From positions 1-64,000 of the forward strand of contig CAUDVX010000004.1 of the NCBI GenBank assembly GCA_958452935.1: 64,000 nt of DNA, given 5' to 3'. Positions 42,041 through 51,099 of this stretch are shown one piece after another. This stretch comes from an uncultured Collinsella sp. GTDB lineage: Bacteria > Actinomycetota > Coriobacteriia > Coriobacteriales > Coriobacteriaceae. How positions within the stretch are numbered: the first letter of the stretch is position 1; every line of letters begins with the position of its first letter. The position numbers and the translations under genes are program-made. Below the pieces are notes generated by a model. The model ran no database searches and was not told where the DNA came from. It saw only the letters and a list, made by a program, of their open reading frames with translations.

Positions 42041-43214
42041 GGTCAAGCGCGACCCAAAGGGCGTGTGGTACGCGCAGCCGTATCTTGGCAAGGCGCCGGA
42101 CGGGCGGCAGATACGGCCACGCCGTAGCTTCCCGGATGCCAGGACGCGCGAGGAAGCGCAGGCTTTGGCTGATGCCTGGGCTTCACACCTGACCTTTGAC
42201 GGCAAGGTCAAGAGCACGCTCATAGTCGACCTGCTTTGGGAATACATCGAGCAGCGGAAGGTCAAGGGTGCGGGATTGAACACCGTGAAGAGGTGGTCGC
42301 TCTTCACGCGAACCTACGTGGGCAAGTACCTTAAGGGCAAAGTCGCTCGCGACCTTACCGCTATCGAGCTGAACGACTTCGAGACGCGGCTGGGCGTGAG
42401 CAAGAAGAACGGCGGTCAAGGTCTTTCGCGCAACACGATCATCAGCGTTCACCACTTTTTGCGCGGTGCTTACAACTTTTGGGTGCGCATCGGCATCTGC
42501 GAGAACAACCCAATGCTCATGGTCGCGAAGCCGCCAGAGGAACGCCATGAAGCCGTGAGTATCGACGAATGGGATTACAGGGCGCTCGATGCCACGGTTT
42601 CCGAAAAGCTCGACCTTGAAGCGCCAGAGAAGCGCTTCATGCGCCAATCAGCCTACGCTTTCGCGGCTTGGCTCGCACTGCATACGGGGATGCGCGTCGG
42701 CGAGGTGTGCGCCGTAAGGCGGCGCGACCTCCACAAGGCGCAGGGGTTCATCCTCGTGAGCGGTACGGTTATCGAGGTTCCGGGCGGTGGCGTTATCCGA
42801 TCCAACGTGACCAAGAACAAGAAGACGCGGCCTGTGGCGTTAATCGACGAAGAGTGGGAGCGGATAAAAGCCTATCTCACGCAACAGGATTTGATTTCAG
42901 ACGCTTTCACGCCCGATTCGCCACTGGTGAGCGTAGACGGCTCTTACATGCGCCCAACGACCGTCTCAAAGGCTTTCAGCCGTGCTCGCGACCGCGCGGG
43001 CATGCCGAAGGCGTATACGTTCCATTCGCTTCGCCATACGCACGCCACGTGGTGCCTTGCGAACGGCGTCGACCTCAAGACGCTTGCAGATCGCTTGGGG
43101 CACTCGAACGAAGCGACAACGCTGAAACTCTACGCGCACCTTCTGCCGGGGCGCGACCAGGCGGCGGCTCAGGCGTTCAACAGCTTTGCCAAGAAGCTTG
43201 AGGACGGAGTGTAA
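42030..43214 (+). CDS. Tyrosine recombinase (phage integrase family)
   Basis: A 394-residue protein. The N-terminal arm-binding-like region (YLGKAPDGRQIRPRRSFPDA) and SAM-like core-binding domain are followed by a complete catalytic domain: TGMRVGEV (R222), a Lys loop (TKNKKTRPV), HSLRHTHAT (H332, R335), GHSN (H358) and nucleophile Tyr368 in LYAHLL. It is inside the rightward early operon, far from the serine integrase, and is followed by mIHF. Possible roles: alternative integration/excision, resolution of multimers, or inversion. Its catalytic residues are intact. Confidence 0.9.
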   Translation: MGVEVKRDPKGVWYAQPYLGKAPDGRQIRPRRSFPDARTREEAQALADAWASHLTFDGKVKSTLIVDLLWEYIEQRKVKGAGLNTVKRWSLFTRTYVGKYLKGKVARDLTAIELNDFETRLGVSKKNGGQGLSRNTIISVHHFLRGAYNFWVRIGICENNPMLMVAKPPEERHEAVSIDEWDYRALDATVSEKLDLEAPEKRFMRQSAYAFAAWLALHTGMRVGEVCAVRRRDLHKAQGFILVSGTVIEVPGGGVIRSNVTKNKKTRPVALIDEEWERIKAYLTQQDLISDAFTPDSPLVSVDGSYMRPTTVSKAFSRARDRAGMPKAYTFHSLRHTHATWCLANGVDLKTLADRLGHSNEATTLKLYAHLLPGRDQAAAQAFNSFAKKLEDGV

Positions 43215-43342
43215 ACGGTGTGTAAATGGCAAGACCTCGGCCATTTGCGGCACGACACGAAAACGAGAGGTCAGAAAGCAAAACCGATGGTTTGGGAACG
43301 GTTAGCCGCCGTATTCCAAGTAAGAATCAGGAGATATTGAAA

Positions 43343-43669
43343 ATGGTACCGAAATTGACTGCCGAACAACGGCGTGCAGCTCTCGATAAGGGGATGCAGA
43401 TCAGGTGCAAGCGAGCTGATTACAAGGTCAAGCTGAAATACGGCATCATGTCGATTGAGCGGCTCTTTGAGTTGGCGGACAGTGGCGATCAGGCTGCGTC
43501 GGGCATGCGTGTCGAATCATTGATTAGGTCGATGCCCGGTTTTGCCGCGCCACGAACCCAGAAGCTCATGAAGAGCCTGCACATCAGCGCGACCCGCCGA
43601 GTGAAGGGACTTGGGTACATCCAGCGCGAGGGACTTATCAAGGCTCTTGGTGGTGGATGCCGTGAGTAG
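43343..43669 (+). CDS. Actinobacterial integration host factor (mIHF-like), phage-encoded
   Basis: A 108-residue protein from the ATG at 43343 (AGGAGA upstream). LTAEQRRAALDKGMQIRCKRADYKVKLKYGIMSIERLFELA, then RSMPGFAAPRTQKLMKSLHISATRRVKGLGYIQREGLIKAL, aligns with mycobacterial/streptomycete mIHF: N-terminal helix, then a helix-two-turn-helix DNA-binding core with the basic RRVKGLG turn. mIHF bends DNA and is a required host factor for phage L5 integration. Its position directly after the tyrosine recombinase suggests the phage carries its own recombination co-factor. Confidence 0.85.
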   Translation: MVPKLTAEQRRAALDKGMQIRCKRADYKVKLKYGIMSIERLFELADSGDQAASGMRVESLIRSMPGFAAPRTQKLMKSLHISATRRVKGLGYIQREGLIKALGGGCRE

Positions 43670-43898
43670 GTCGAGTGAGCGAGCACGCCGCCGAATCAAG
43701 AGGCTGGGTGTGCTTATAGCGCTGCTCATAGCGTTGTTGGGCTGCATCATCGTCTTTCTTTGTTTTTGCCTTATGGAACTGTTCATAAGCATCATTACCG
43801 GTTGCCTGTTCTCTTGGCTCTTCCCATTGCTCGCAACCGCGATGGTGATCATGACCTATATCGCATTGGCAATCGTGAGGGGTGGTAACTGTGAGTGA
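43662..43898 (+). CDS. Phage two-TM membrane protein
   Basis: About 78 residues from a GTG that overlaps the mIHF stop. An Arg-rich N-terminus (RSSERARRRIKRLG) precedes two long hydrophobic segments (VLIALLIALLGCIIVFLCFCLM and ISIITGCLFSWLFPLLATAMVIM). It is a small integral membrane protein of unknown role. Confidence 0.5.
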   Translation: MSRSSERARRRIKRLGVLIALLIALLGCIIVFLCFCLMELFISIITGCLFSWLFPLLATAMVIMTYIALAIVRGGNCE

Positions 43899-44304
43899 CA
43901 GCCTTAACAGCGTCACCTTGAGTGGCAACCTTGGGCAAGATGCAGAGGTTAGGTACACCAACAGCGGCCTTGCGGTGACGAGCTTTTCACTAGCAGTGAA
44001 CAAGAGCCGCAAGCAGCAGGACGGTAGCTATAAGGACGTGACCAGTTGGGTCGACTGCGTGATGTACGGCAAACGCGGCGAAGCGATGTTTAACAACGGC
44101 CTTCTGATGAAGGGCGCACGCCTAGCCATCCTTGGGCACCTGCACCAGAACGTGTGGGAGAAGTACGGCAAGCGCTATCGCAAGCTTGAGGTTATCGTCG
44201 ATAACGTGGCAATTATGACCTCACATCGACAGTCGCAGCAACCAGCGGCGGCACCGCAGGCTGCGACCTACCCAGATGTGTACGACGAAGATATTCCCTT
44301 CTAA
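43891..44304 (+). CDS. ssb: Single-stranded DNA-binding protein
   Basis: A 137-residue OB-fold protein from a GTG overlapping the upstream stop. VTLSGNLGQDAEVRYTNSGLAVTSFSLAVNKS is the SSB N-terminal strand set and SWVDCVMYGKRGEAM the second; a Gln/Pro linker leads to the acidic tip DEDIPF that recruits partner proteins. It binds ssDNA during phage replication. It sits between the recombination cluster and dUTPase. Confidence 0.92.
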   Translation: MSDSLNSVTLSGNLGQDAEVRYTNSGLAVTSFSLAVNKSRKQQDGSYKDVTSWVDCVMYGKRGEAMFNNGLLMKGARLAILGHLHQNVWEKYGKRYRKLEVIVDNVAIMTSHRQSQQPAAAPQAATYPDVYDEDIPF

Positions 44305-44313
44305 GGAGCTGAC

Positions 44314-44751
44314 ATGTACGGACGAAAGATGAACGTTTGCCTGGCTGACGGAACGGCCATGCCGACATACGCGCACGATGGCGATGCAGGCTTCGACCTT
44401 TGCATCACCGAGGATGTAAGGCTTGAGCCCAACGCAAGCGCGGTCTGCGGACTTGGCTTTGCCTGCGAGATTCCAAGCGGCTGTGTCGGCTTGGTCTTCC
44501 CGCGCGCAGGTCGAGGCGCTCACTACGGCGTGACGCTGCGCAACAGCGTAAGCGTCATTGACAGCGGATACCGCGGCGAGGTGCACGCACCGTTGGTCAA
44601 TCTCAGCTGTGACACCGTGTTTCTTCCCAAGGGTACGCGTGTGTGCCAGATGGTCGTTGTCCCGTTTGTGCCGTGTGATCTTGTCGGGGTCGATAGCCTG
44701 ACCGACACCGAGCGTGGTACCGACGGATTTGGCTCTACGGGTATCGACTAG
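44314..44751 (+). CDS. dut: dUTP diphosphatase (dUTPase)
   Basis: A 145-residue trimeric-type dUTPase. Five motifs are visible: HDGDAGFDLCI (1), FPRAGRGAHYG (2, PRSG variant), SVIDSGYRGEVHAPLVNLS (3, with catalytic Asp), KGTRVCQMVVVPF (4) and RGTDGFGSTGI (5, C-terminal arm). Lowers dUTP and supplies dUMP. AAGGAG lies six bases before the ATG. Part of the phage nucleotide-metabolism module with SSB. Confidence 0.92.
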   Translation: MYGRKMNVCLADGTAMPTYAHDGDAGFDLCITEDVRLEPNASAVCGLGFACEIPSGCVGLVFPRAGRGAHYGVTLRNSVSVIDSGYRGEVHAPLVNLSCDTVFLPKGTRVCQMVVVPFVPCDLVGVDSLTDTERGTDGFGSTGID

Positions 44752-44763
44752 GGTTGATGCCTT

Positions 44764-45210
44764 GTGGATGCCAGGGAATACTTCGAGCGCATCCGTGACG
44801 AGGTGGCTAGTATCGAACATGCAAAGGAGATGCTAGCCCGCCTTAAGGCTCGCGAGGGAGCCAAGGCGCAGAGCTACAGCACGGGTGGCGGCGGTGGTGG
44901 CTCAGACCCTATGGATGCGATTAACGGACGCATTGACTTTGAGGGGAGGTTGGAAAGGAGGATCGCGGACAGCCAAGCCGAGGTGGACGAAGCGTGCGTG
45001 CTGCTCTACGGTGCTGACAATCGCGGCGGCTTGGCTAAGCTCAAGGGCAACCGTTACGCCGACGCGCTGTGCATGGCCTATCTCCAAGCGATGCCATGGG
45101 ACGAGATAGCCGATGTGATGCAGTGCTCGCGCCAATGGTGCAGGGAGCTTTGCAACGTTGGGTTCCGCTATATCGACGAGGTGGGCTTTGCCGCGCTCAA
45201 AGATATTTGA
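44764..45210 (+). CDS. DUF1492/sigma-70 region-4-like late regulator
   Basis: A 148-residue protein. The N-terminal half is a charged coiled-coil (YFERIRDEVASIEHAKEMLARLK) with a Gly-rich linker; the C-terminal part MPWDEIADVMQCSRQWCRELCNVGFRYIDEVG is a sigma-region-4-type helix-turn-helix, as in ArpU/RinA/DUF1492 proteins that switch on late genes. It directly precedes the HNH-terminase-head module, the usual position of a late-gene activator. GTG start. Confidence 0.7.
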   Translation: MDAREYFERIRDEVASIEHAKEMLARLKAREGAKAQSYSTGGGGGGSDPMDAINGRIDFEGRLERRIADSQAEVDEACVLLYGADNRGGLAKLKGNRYADALCMAYLQAMPWDEIADVMQCSRQWCRELCNVGFRYIDEVGFAALKDI

Positions 45211-45318
45211 GATTGGCACTTGTCATCACTTTTCAGTTTGTGTTACATTTCGGTACGGTGGATTATCAGAAAGGGACACGGCCTTGGGTCGCGTCCCTTT
45301 TTTGTTGGAGGTCGCGCA

Positions 45319-45648
45319 ATGGCTAAGGGCTTCTCGTATCGGTTCTACCATTCCAAGGATTGGGAACAGGCACGAGGGCTCGCATTGCGGCGCGATGCTT
45401 ATCTTTGCCAACACTGCCTTAAGGCTGGCATCGCAACACCGGCAACGATGGTGCATCACATCATCGAGCTAACACCATCGAACATCAGCGATCCGAACAT
45501 AGCGACCGACACTCGCAACCTTGTAAGCCTGTGCGACCTCTGCCACAAGAAGGTGCACGGCTGGGCAAGGCAGGGCAGCACAAGGCAAGGGCTGCGCTTT
45601 GACGAGGACGGCAACTTGATTTCGCTGACAGACGAAAACACAGACTGA
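45319..45648 (+). CDS. HNH endonuclease
   Basis: A 109-residue phage HNH nuclease from the ATG with GGAGG upstream. FYHSKDWEQARGLALRRDAYLCQHCLKAG is the first half, MVHHIIELTPSN the HNH His pair, and NLVSLCDLCHKKVHGW the Asn/His/CxxC end. HNH proteins next to the terminase genes are needed for DNA packaging at cos in HK97-type phages. It is placed just before the small terminase. Confidence 0.88.
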   Translation: MAKGFSYRFYHSKDWEQARGLALRRDAYLCQHCLKAGIATPATMVHHIIELTPSNISDPNIATDTRNLVSLCDLCHKKVHGWARQGSTRQGLRFDEDGNLISLTDENTD

Positions 45649-45699
45649 GCACAAGCGCACAGTCAAGCAAAACGACAGACAAAACAGCAGGTCACAGCT

Positions 45700-45765
45700 T
45701 TGAGCTATCCCCCCGGTCTAAAACCAAGGCACCCAGCATAGGGCACCAACGCCGGAAGAGAGAAA
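45700..45765. other. Candidate cos (packaging) site region
   Basis: The 150-bp gap between the HNH nuclease and small terminase contains a purine-free C-run (CCCCCCGGTC near 45711) and the GCACC repeats CAAGGCACCCAGC / AGGGCACCAACGCC. Cos-type phages often have the cleavage site here. No sequence comparison was possible. Confidence 0.35.
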
Positions 45766-45801
45766 AGAACGCACAGAAGATTTTGAAAGTGGGGTGGTAT
45801 T

Positions 45802-46230
45802 GTGGGAAATCGTGGAGTATGCGATAGTAGCAGTTTTTTATCCAAAGCCACGGAAAGTCCCCCGAAGAAGCGCACCGCTTCCATCGAGAGCCGATACCAA
45901 AGCGAGCTGAAAAAGCTCCAACGGCTCACCAAGGACGCGATACCGGACGAGAAGCGAAGCGCCGTGCTTCCGCTGATGTCGAACATCGCGTTCTTGAAGG
46001 TCAAGCTTGACGAAGCCCGCCGCGAGCTGATGTACGAGAGCATCTTTACCGAATATGACAACGGCGGCGGTCAATCCGGATTGCGCGAGCATCCGGGTTT
46101 CAGCGCCTACAACAAGCTGTTCACGACCTTCTCGCGCGGCATCAAGCAGCTCACCGACATGATGCCGTCCGGCAGCACCGCAGGCGATGCGCTCATTGAC
46201 TACCTCAATGAAACGCGCTTCGGCGGCTAA
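45802..46230 (+). CDS. Phage terminase small subunit (P27-like)
   Basis: A 142-residue protein from GTG. A flexible start leads to a helical body with RYQSELKKLQRLTKDAIPDE, LMSNIAFLKVKLDEARREL and YNKLFTTFSRGIKQLTDMMP. The pattern and position before the large terminase fit the P27 small subunit, which binds the packaging site. Overlaps the large subunit by 23 bp. Confidence 0.78.
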   Translation: MGNRGVCDSSSFLSKATESPPKKRTASIESRYQSELKKLQRLTKDAIPDEKRSAVLPLMSNIAFLKVKLDEARRELMYESIFTEYDNGGGQSGLREHPGFSAYNKLFTTFSRGIKQLTDMMPSGSTAGDALIDYLNETRFGG

Positions 46231-47947
46231 GAAGCGAAGCGGCGCTGGTCGCTGCGAGCAGGCGATACGAAGCTACTTCGGTGGCATCCTCAACGGTGAG
46301 ATCACTGCTTGCGAGAAGATGCATCAGCTCGCGGAGCGCGTGCTGCGCGACCTGGATAACACCGATCCGCTCTATCCGTACCATTACCGCGAGGAATTTG
46401 CGGCAAAGCACGTTGTATTCATCGAGACGTTTTGCCGCCTACCGTCCGGCAAGCTTGGGCGCAAATTCAAGCTTGAGCTTTTCCAGCTTGCCATCTTGTC
46501 GGTAATCTTCGGCTTCGTCGATGTTGAGGGCGTGCGCCAATACCGTGAAGTGCTTTGGATTATGGGTCGCAAGAACGGAAAGACCGCGCTTGCGTCTGCA
46601 ATCGAGCACGACTTGCTCATAAATGACGACGAGGGTGCACCGGAGGTCTATAACGTCGCTACGGCTCGTGATCAGGCGGCGAAGGGCTTTAATAACGCTT
46701 GGAGAATGGTGCTGACCTCGCCGGCGCTGGCAAAGCACGTGCGAAAGCGCATGAGCGACCTTTACTGTGATCTCAACATGGGGACGATCAAAGCGCTTTC
46801 CGCCAACACGAATCACCTTGACGGCCTGGACATCTCAGGCGCTATCGTTGACGAGCTTGCAGCAATGCGAAATCGCGACCTCTACGACCTGACGATTCAG
46901 GGCATTTCCGCCCGCAGGCAACCGCTGGTTCTGGAGATCACGACCAACGGCTTCGTGCGCGGTGGCATTTTCGATGCTCAGTACGAATACGCCGCCAAAT
47001 GGCTGAACGGCGAAGCATCTGGAGAAAAAGCCGAGCATTTCATCGCTTTCATTTTCGAGCTTGACGAGCGCGAGGAATGGAAAGACGAGAAGTGCTGGAT
47101 TAAGGCGAATCCCGGACTTGGAACAATCAAGTCTCTGAAATCGCTCAGGGAAAACGTCTCCAAGGCACTCGATGACCCGACATTCTTACCGACGCTGCTG
47201 GTAAAAGACTTCAACCTCATTGAGAACCAGAGCCAAGCGTGGCTCAAATGGTCTGAGATCCACAACGAAGCAACGTTCGACCCGTCCGATGGGTCTTTTT
47301 CTTACGCAATTCTCGGCGTGGACGCTTCGGATACGACCGACCTAACGGCGGCGTGCCTGCTGATGATGCGCCCGAACGACGAGCATATATACGCAATGCA
47401 CATGGCGTGGATACCGCTTCGCGCCTTGGAGCAGGCGGAAGCCGAGGGGCGGCGCGGAGGCCGAGACGGCGTGCCCTACGATGCCTGGATTGCCCGCGGG
47501 CTGCTCAGAACGTCGGCAACGCCGATCATCGACAAGCGCGACGTGCTGGATTGGGTCACGGAGATTCAGGAAAAGTACGGCATTTATTCCGTTGCCTGCG
47601 GCTATGACCCGTGGCATATGCGAGACGTTCCGACTGTTGAAGCTTACGAGGGCTATTTCGGAGCCGATAACTTCAGAAAGGTAGTACAGGGTGCGCAAAC
47701 CTTGTCCATGCCCATGAAGGAGCTTCGAGCGCTCTACAAGGAAAACCGCATCGTCGATAACCAGAACCCTATAGCGGAATGGTGCCGCTCCAACGTGATG
47801 ATCAGAAACGACGCGAACGGCAACATTGCGCCCGACAAGAAGAACCAAGACCCGCGCAACCGCATCGATGCCTGGGCGGCTGAGTGCGATGCATTCGTTG
47901 TGCTCAGAGACATGATGGATGACTACCAAAGCATGATTGGAGGTTAA
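46208..47947 (+). CDS. Phage terminase large subunit
   Basis: A 579-residue packaging motor from the ATG at 46208. Walker A GRKNGKT (120-126) sits in EVLWIMGRKNGKTALASAIE; Walker B/catalytic Glu region is ISGAIVDELAAMRNRDLYD. The C-terminal nuclease has YAILGVDASDTTDLTAACLL, an Asp-rich RNase H-like core, and a late PRNRIDAWAAECDAFVV segment. Matches the HK97/phage terminase large family. Translocates DNA into the prohead with the portal. Confidence 0.93.
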   Translation: MKRASAAKKRSGAGRCEQAIRSYFGGILNGEITACEKMHQLAERVLRDLDNTDPLYPYHYREEFAAKHVVFIETFCRLPSGKLGRKFKLELFQLAILSVIFGFVDVEGVRQYREVLWIMGRKNGKTALASAIEHDLLINDDEGAPEVYNVATARDQAAKGFNNAWRMVLTSPALAKHVRKRMSDLYCDLNMGTIKALSANTNHLDGLDISGAIVDELAAMRNRDLYDLTIQGISARRQPLVLEITTNGFVRGGIFDAQYEYAAKWLNGEASGEKAEHFIAFIFELDEREEWKDEKCWIKANPGLGTIKSLKSLRENVSKALDDPTFLPTLLVKDFNLIENQSQAWLKWSEIHNEATFDPSDGSFSYAILGVDASDTTDLTAACLLMMRPNDEHIYAMHMAWIPLRALEQAEAEGRRGGRDGVPYDAWIARGLLRTSATPIIDKRDVLDWVTEIQEKYGIYSVACGYDPWHMRDVPTVEAYEGYFGADNFRKVVQGAQTLSMPMKELRALYKENRIVDNQNPIAEWCRSNVMIRNDANGNIAPDKKNQDPRNRIDAWAAECDAFVVLRDMMDDYQSMIGG

Positions 47948-47950
47948 AAC

Positions 47951-49207
47951 GTGCGAAAACCAACGCTTTTCCGCTCGATGTTCGATGCCGTGTTCCATAA
48001 GCCGATCATGCAGGCAGTCGATGGCTACTTTCAGACGTTCACGGCCTACGCGCCGCGCTTCACGTCGTGGTCTGGAGGAATCTACGAAGCTGAGCTGACG
48101 CGCTCCATAATCGAGCGAAACGCCGACCATGCTTCAAAGCTCCGTCCCGAGATTTCAGGAACAGCGCAACCGCAATGGACGCGCTCTTTGCAGTGGCAAC
48201 CGAACCCATGGATGACAGTGCCGCAATTCTTGCATCGCGTCTCAACGATACTTGACGTTTGCGACACGTGTCTGATCGTCCCTGTTGACGGCGGGGACGG
48301 AATCACGTCCGTTGGCTATTACCCAGTGCTGCCAAGTCAGTGCGAAGCCTACGACGTTGGCGGCGCTTTGTGGCTTGAGCTCCGTTTCCCCGGCGGCGAT
48401 AAGACCTTGATTGAGTGGTCGCGCATCGGCGTTATGACGCGGCATCAATTCAAGAGTGATTTGTTCGGAGACGGTACTAACGTGCTCAATCCAACTCTTG
48501 ACTTGATTCACGCTCAAGAGGAAGCCGAGAAAACAGCTATCGAGCAAGGCGCGGCAGTACGCTTCATCGGCAAGCTTTCGCAAAATCGAAACCCGGAAGA
48601 CACGAAGAAGTCTGCCGAGTCCTTCAACAAGCAGTTGGGAGCGTCGAACGCGGGCGGCATCGTCGTTTATGACAACAAGTATCAAGAGGTCAAGCAGATC
48701 GCGCCACAGAACTACACCGTTGACGCCGCACAAATGGAGCGCATAGAAAAAGCGGCCTATCGTTTCTTCGGATCAAGCGAAGACATCGTTATGAACCGAG
48801 CCGACGAGGACACGTACAACGCCTTTTATGAGGGGCGTACTGAGGTCTTCGCAATCCAACTCGGGTACGTACTCACGGCGATGACGTTCACGCCGAACGA
48901 GATTGCCCACGGAAACTCGATTATGTTCAGCGCGAACCGCCTGGAGTTCGCGAGCAACCAAACGAAGCTCAACGTTTCAACGGCGCTGTTCGACCGTGGC
49001 ATCTGGTGCGGCAATCAGGTTGCAGAGGTGTTCCAGTCACCGTCTTACCCCGGCGGCGAGCGTCACGTAATTCGCGGTGAGTACATCGACCTGGACTTGA
49101 TCAGCGAGCACACAACAGATCAGGCGGCGAAGGCCGCCGAGACGAACGCGAATATCGCCAAAATCGATGGAAAGGGTGGTGATGCCGATGCCGGCGAAAC
49201 CGAATGA
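47951..49207 (+). CDS. Phage portal protein (HK97 family)
   Basis: A 418-residue protein from GTG. The conserved portal core is visible: NADHASKLRPEISG, LLVHRVSTILDVCDTCLIVP-like central strands, FFGSSEDIVMNRADEDTYNAFYEGRTEVFAIQLGYVLT near the C-terminus. It forms the dodecameric ring where DNA enters the capsid. C-terminal tail NIAKIDGKGGDADAGETE is flexible. Overlaps the protease gene by 26 bp. Confidence 0.88.
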   Translation: MRKPTLFRSMFDAVFHKPIMQAVDGYFQTFTAYAPRFTSWSGGIYEAELTRSIIERNADHASKLRPEISGTAQPQWTRSLQWQPNPWMTVPQFLHRVSTILDVCDTCLIVPVDGGDGITSVGYYPVLPSQCEAYDVGGALWLELRFPGGDKTLIEWSRIGVMTRHQFKSDLFGDGTNVLNPTLDLIHAQEEAEKTAIEQGAAVRFIGKLSQNRNPEDTKKSAESFNKQLGASNAGGIVVYDNKYQEVKQIAPQNYTVDAAQMERIEKAAYRFFGSSEDIVMNRADEDTYNAFYEGRTEVFAIQLGYVLTAMTFTPNEIAHGNSIMFSANRLEFASNQTKLNVSTALFDRGIWCGNQVAEVFQSPSYPGGERHVIRGEYIDLDLISEHTTDQAAKAAETNANIAKIDGKGGDADAGETE

Positions 49208-49829
49208 GCGCCAGTACCGCCAGATGTCGGTGGTCCTGAGAAGCCTTGACGGCGGCGAAGGCCGCGAGAAGCGCATCGAATCCGACTACTACGTCGATGG
49301 ATACGCTTCGACATTCAATGACCCATATGTCCTATATGAAGACCCTTGGGACGGTACCGAGTACCGCGAAGTCATCAGCCCAGACGCATTCGTCGATACA
49401 GACATGAGCGACATCATCATGCAGTTTGATCATGTGGGCGACGTTTTGGCGCGCCAGTCGAACGGAACGCTCATCGTCGAGCCCGATGAGCACGGGCTTT
49501 TTATGGCCGCAGACCTCTCGAAATCAGAAGCCGCCCGAAACCGATTCGAGGAAATCGATAACGGCCTTGTTACGCACATGTCGTGGGCGTTCACCATCGG
49601 CGCGTCCGAGTACGACCGAGACACGCATACCACGACAATCACGCGCGTCAAGAAGATTTATGACGTGTCCGCAGTCAGCCTTCCTGCTGACCCGAACACC
49701 GAAATAAGTGCAAGAAACCTGCTCAACGGAGTGATTGAGCAGTCGCGCAAGGAGTTTGCGCGAAGGAAGGGCGCGTTGCTTCGAGCAAAAGCGTGCCTGG
49801 CAATTACCAATGCGAAGAAAGGTAACTAG
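49182..49829 (+). CDS. Phage prohead protease (HK97 family)
   Basis: A 215-residue protein. DYYVDGYASTFNDPYVLYED then IIMQFDHVGDVLARQSNGTLIVEPDEHGLFMAADLS and GASEYDRDTHTTTITRVKKIYDVSAVSLPADPNTEI are the S78 prohead-protease signatures, with a His and a Ser in conserved places. It processes the capsid. The ATG at 49182 (MPMPAK) is the likely start. Confidence 0.87.
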   Translation: MPMPAKPNERQYRQMSVVLRSLDGGEGREKRIESDYYVDGYASTFNDPYVLYEDPWDGTEYREVISPDAFVDTDMSDIIMQFDHVGDVLARQSNGTLIVEPDEHGLFMAADLSKSEAARNRFEEIDNGLVTHMSWAFTIGASEYDRDTHTTTITRVKKIYDVSAVSLPADPNTEISARNLLNGVIEQSRKEFARRKGALLRAKACLAITNAKKGN

Positions 49830-49831
49830 CA

Positions 49832-51085
49832 ATGACACTTGAGGAACTTCTTAACGACCTGCAAGCGCTTGTCGACCAGTATTCTGACGGTACTGAACCG
49901 ACGGAAGAGGATGCAGCCCGCATGGCCGAGCTGACCGACCAGATTAACGAGCGCACCGCCCAGACCGCACAGGCGGCGCAGGCTCGCAACGCCGCCGTCG
50001 CGAACGCCCGTGCCGCCATCGACGCAGGCCGCGCACAGCGCGTGGATTCCGTGCCGCTGGCGCGTTCCGCCAACGTCGCTGGCATCCCCGGCACTGCATA
50101 TGACGTGACCGACTACGACACAGCCGAGCGCCACGCGTGGGCTAAGGGTCTTGCCGAGCGCGCCGGCATCCAGCTTATCGGCGGCACCGCGCTTACCGAT
50201 GTCGAGCGTGCTGCTCAGCGCCATGCAATCGAGCAGCGAGCCGAGTTCACCATGACCACGGCTAACACCGAATCCATCGTTCCCGTGACCGTGCAGAACG
50301 AGATCATTTCCCTTATCGACAACACTGCTGTTCTCTTCGGTGACATCAGCCGAACGAACATGTCTGGTCAGGTCGAGTTCCCGCGCCACAAGTCCATCAA
50401 GAAGGGCGATGCGGCCAAGACCGACGAGGGCGAAGCCCCTACCGATATCGAGGAAAATGACTTCGATTCCGTGCCGCTCGTAGGAACGGAGATTAAGAAG
50501 ACCGTCGAGCTGTCCCGAAAGATGGCAACGCAGTCGCTTTCCGGCTTCGAGCAGTACATCATTTCCGAGGTTTCCGCGCGTCTCTCCGTCGCGTGCAACG
50601 CATTCGTCCACGAGAAGCTTGCCGATGAGACTTACGGCATCGCGACCGCTAACAAGATTCAGACGGCGGCAGTAAAGAAGCTTACCAAGGCCGATATCGT
50701 GAAGATGCTGAGCCTGCTCCGCTCTTACGGCAACGCAGCGGCTAAGGGAATCATCATCTACGCCAACAACAACACCATCTGGAACCAGATTGCCATGCTT
50801 GAGGATGCTAACGGTCGTTCTTATTTTGCGAATGAGGCTACCGATGACCCGACGGTTCAGGGTCGAATCTTCGGCAAGGTTGTAAAGCAGGACGATTCAA
50901 TCGCCGACAACGTGATCAAGGCCGGCTTCCCCGACCTGTTCAAGGGCAACATGTTTGATGGCCCTGACGTTACGCCTTACGTCCAGCCGCGAACCCAGAA
51001 GCGCTGCTTCGACGGTTATGTTCTGTTCGACGGTGTTCTTGCTGTCCCCGAAGCGTTCGCACAGCTCACTATCAAGCAGGCTTAA
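49832..51085 (+). CDS. Major capsid protein (HK97 fold)
   Basis: A 417-residue protein. An N-terminal delta-like helical region (LLNDLQALVDQYSDGTEPTEEDAARMAELTDQINERTAQ) of about 110 residues is presumably removed by the protease. The mature domain follows: VQNEIISLIDNTAVLFGDISRTNMSGQVEFPRHKS, EIKKTVELSRKMATQS, and the late YVLFDGVLAVPEAFAQL strand. Adjacent prohead protease and portal confirm the module. Confidence 0.9.
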   Translation: MTLEELLNDLQALVDQYSDGTEPTEEDAARMAELTDQINERTAQTAQAAQARNAAVANARAAIDAGRAQRVDSVPLARSANVAGIPGTAYDVTDYDTAERHAWAKGLAERAGIQLIGGTALTDVERAAQRHAIEQRAEFTMTTANTESIVPVTVQNEIISLIDNTAVLFGDISRTNMSGQVEFPRHKSIKKGDAAKTDEGEAPTDIEENDFDSVPLVGTEIKKTVELSRKMATQSLSGFEQYIISEVSARLSVACNAFVHEKLADETYGIATANKIQTAAVKKLTKADIVKMLSLLRSYGNAAAKGIIIYANNNTIWNQIAMLEDANGRSYFANEATDDPTVQGRIFGKVVKQDDSIADNVIKAGFPDLFKGNMFDGPDVTPYVQPRTQKRCFDGYVLFDGVLAVPEAFAQLTIKQA

Positions 51086-51099
51086 GGAGGTGGCGCGGC

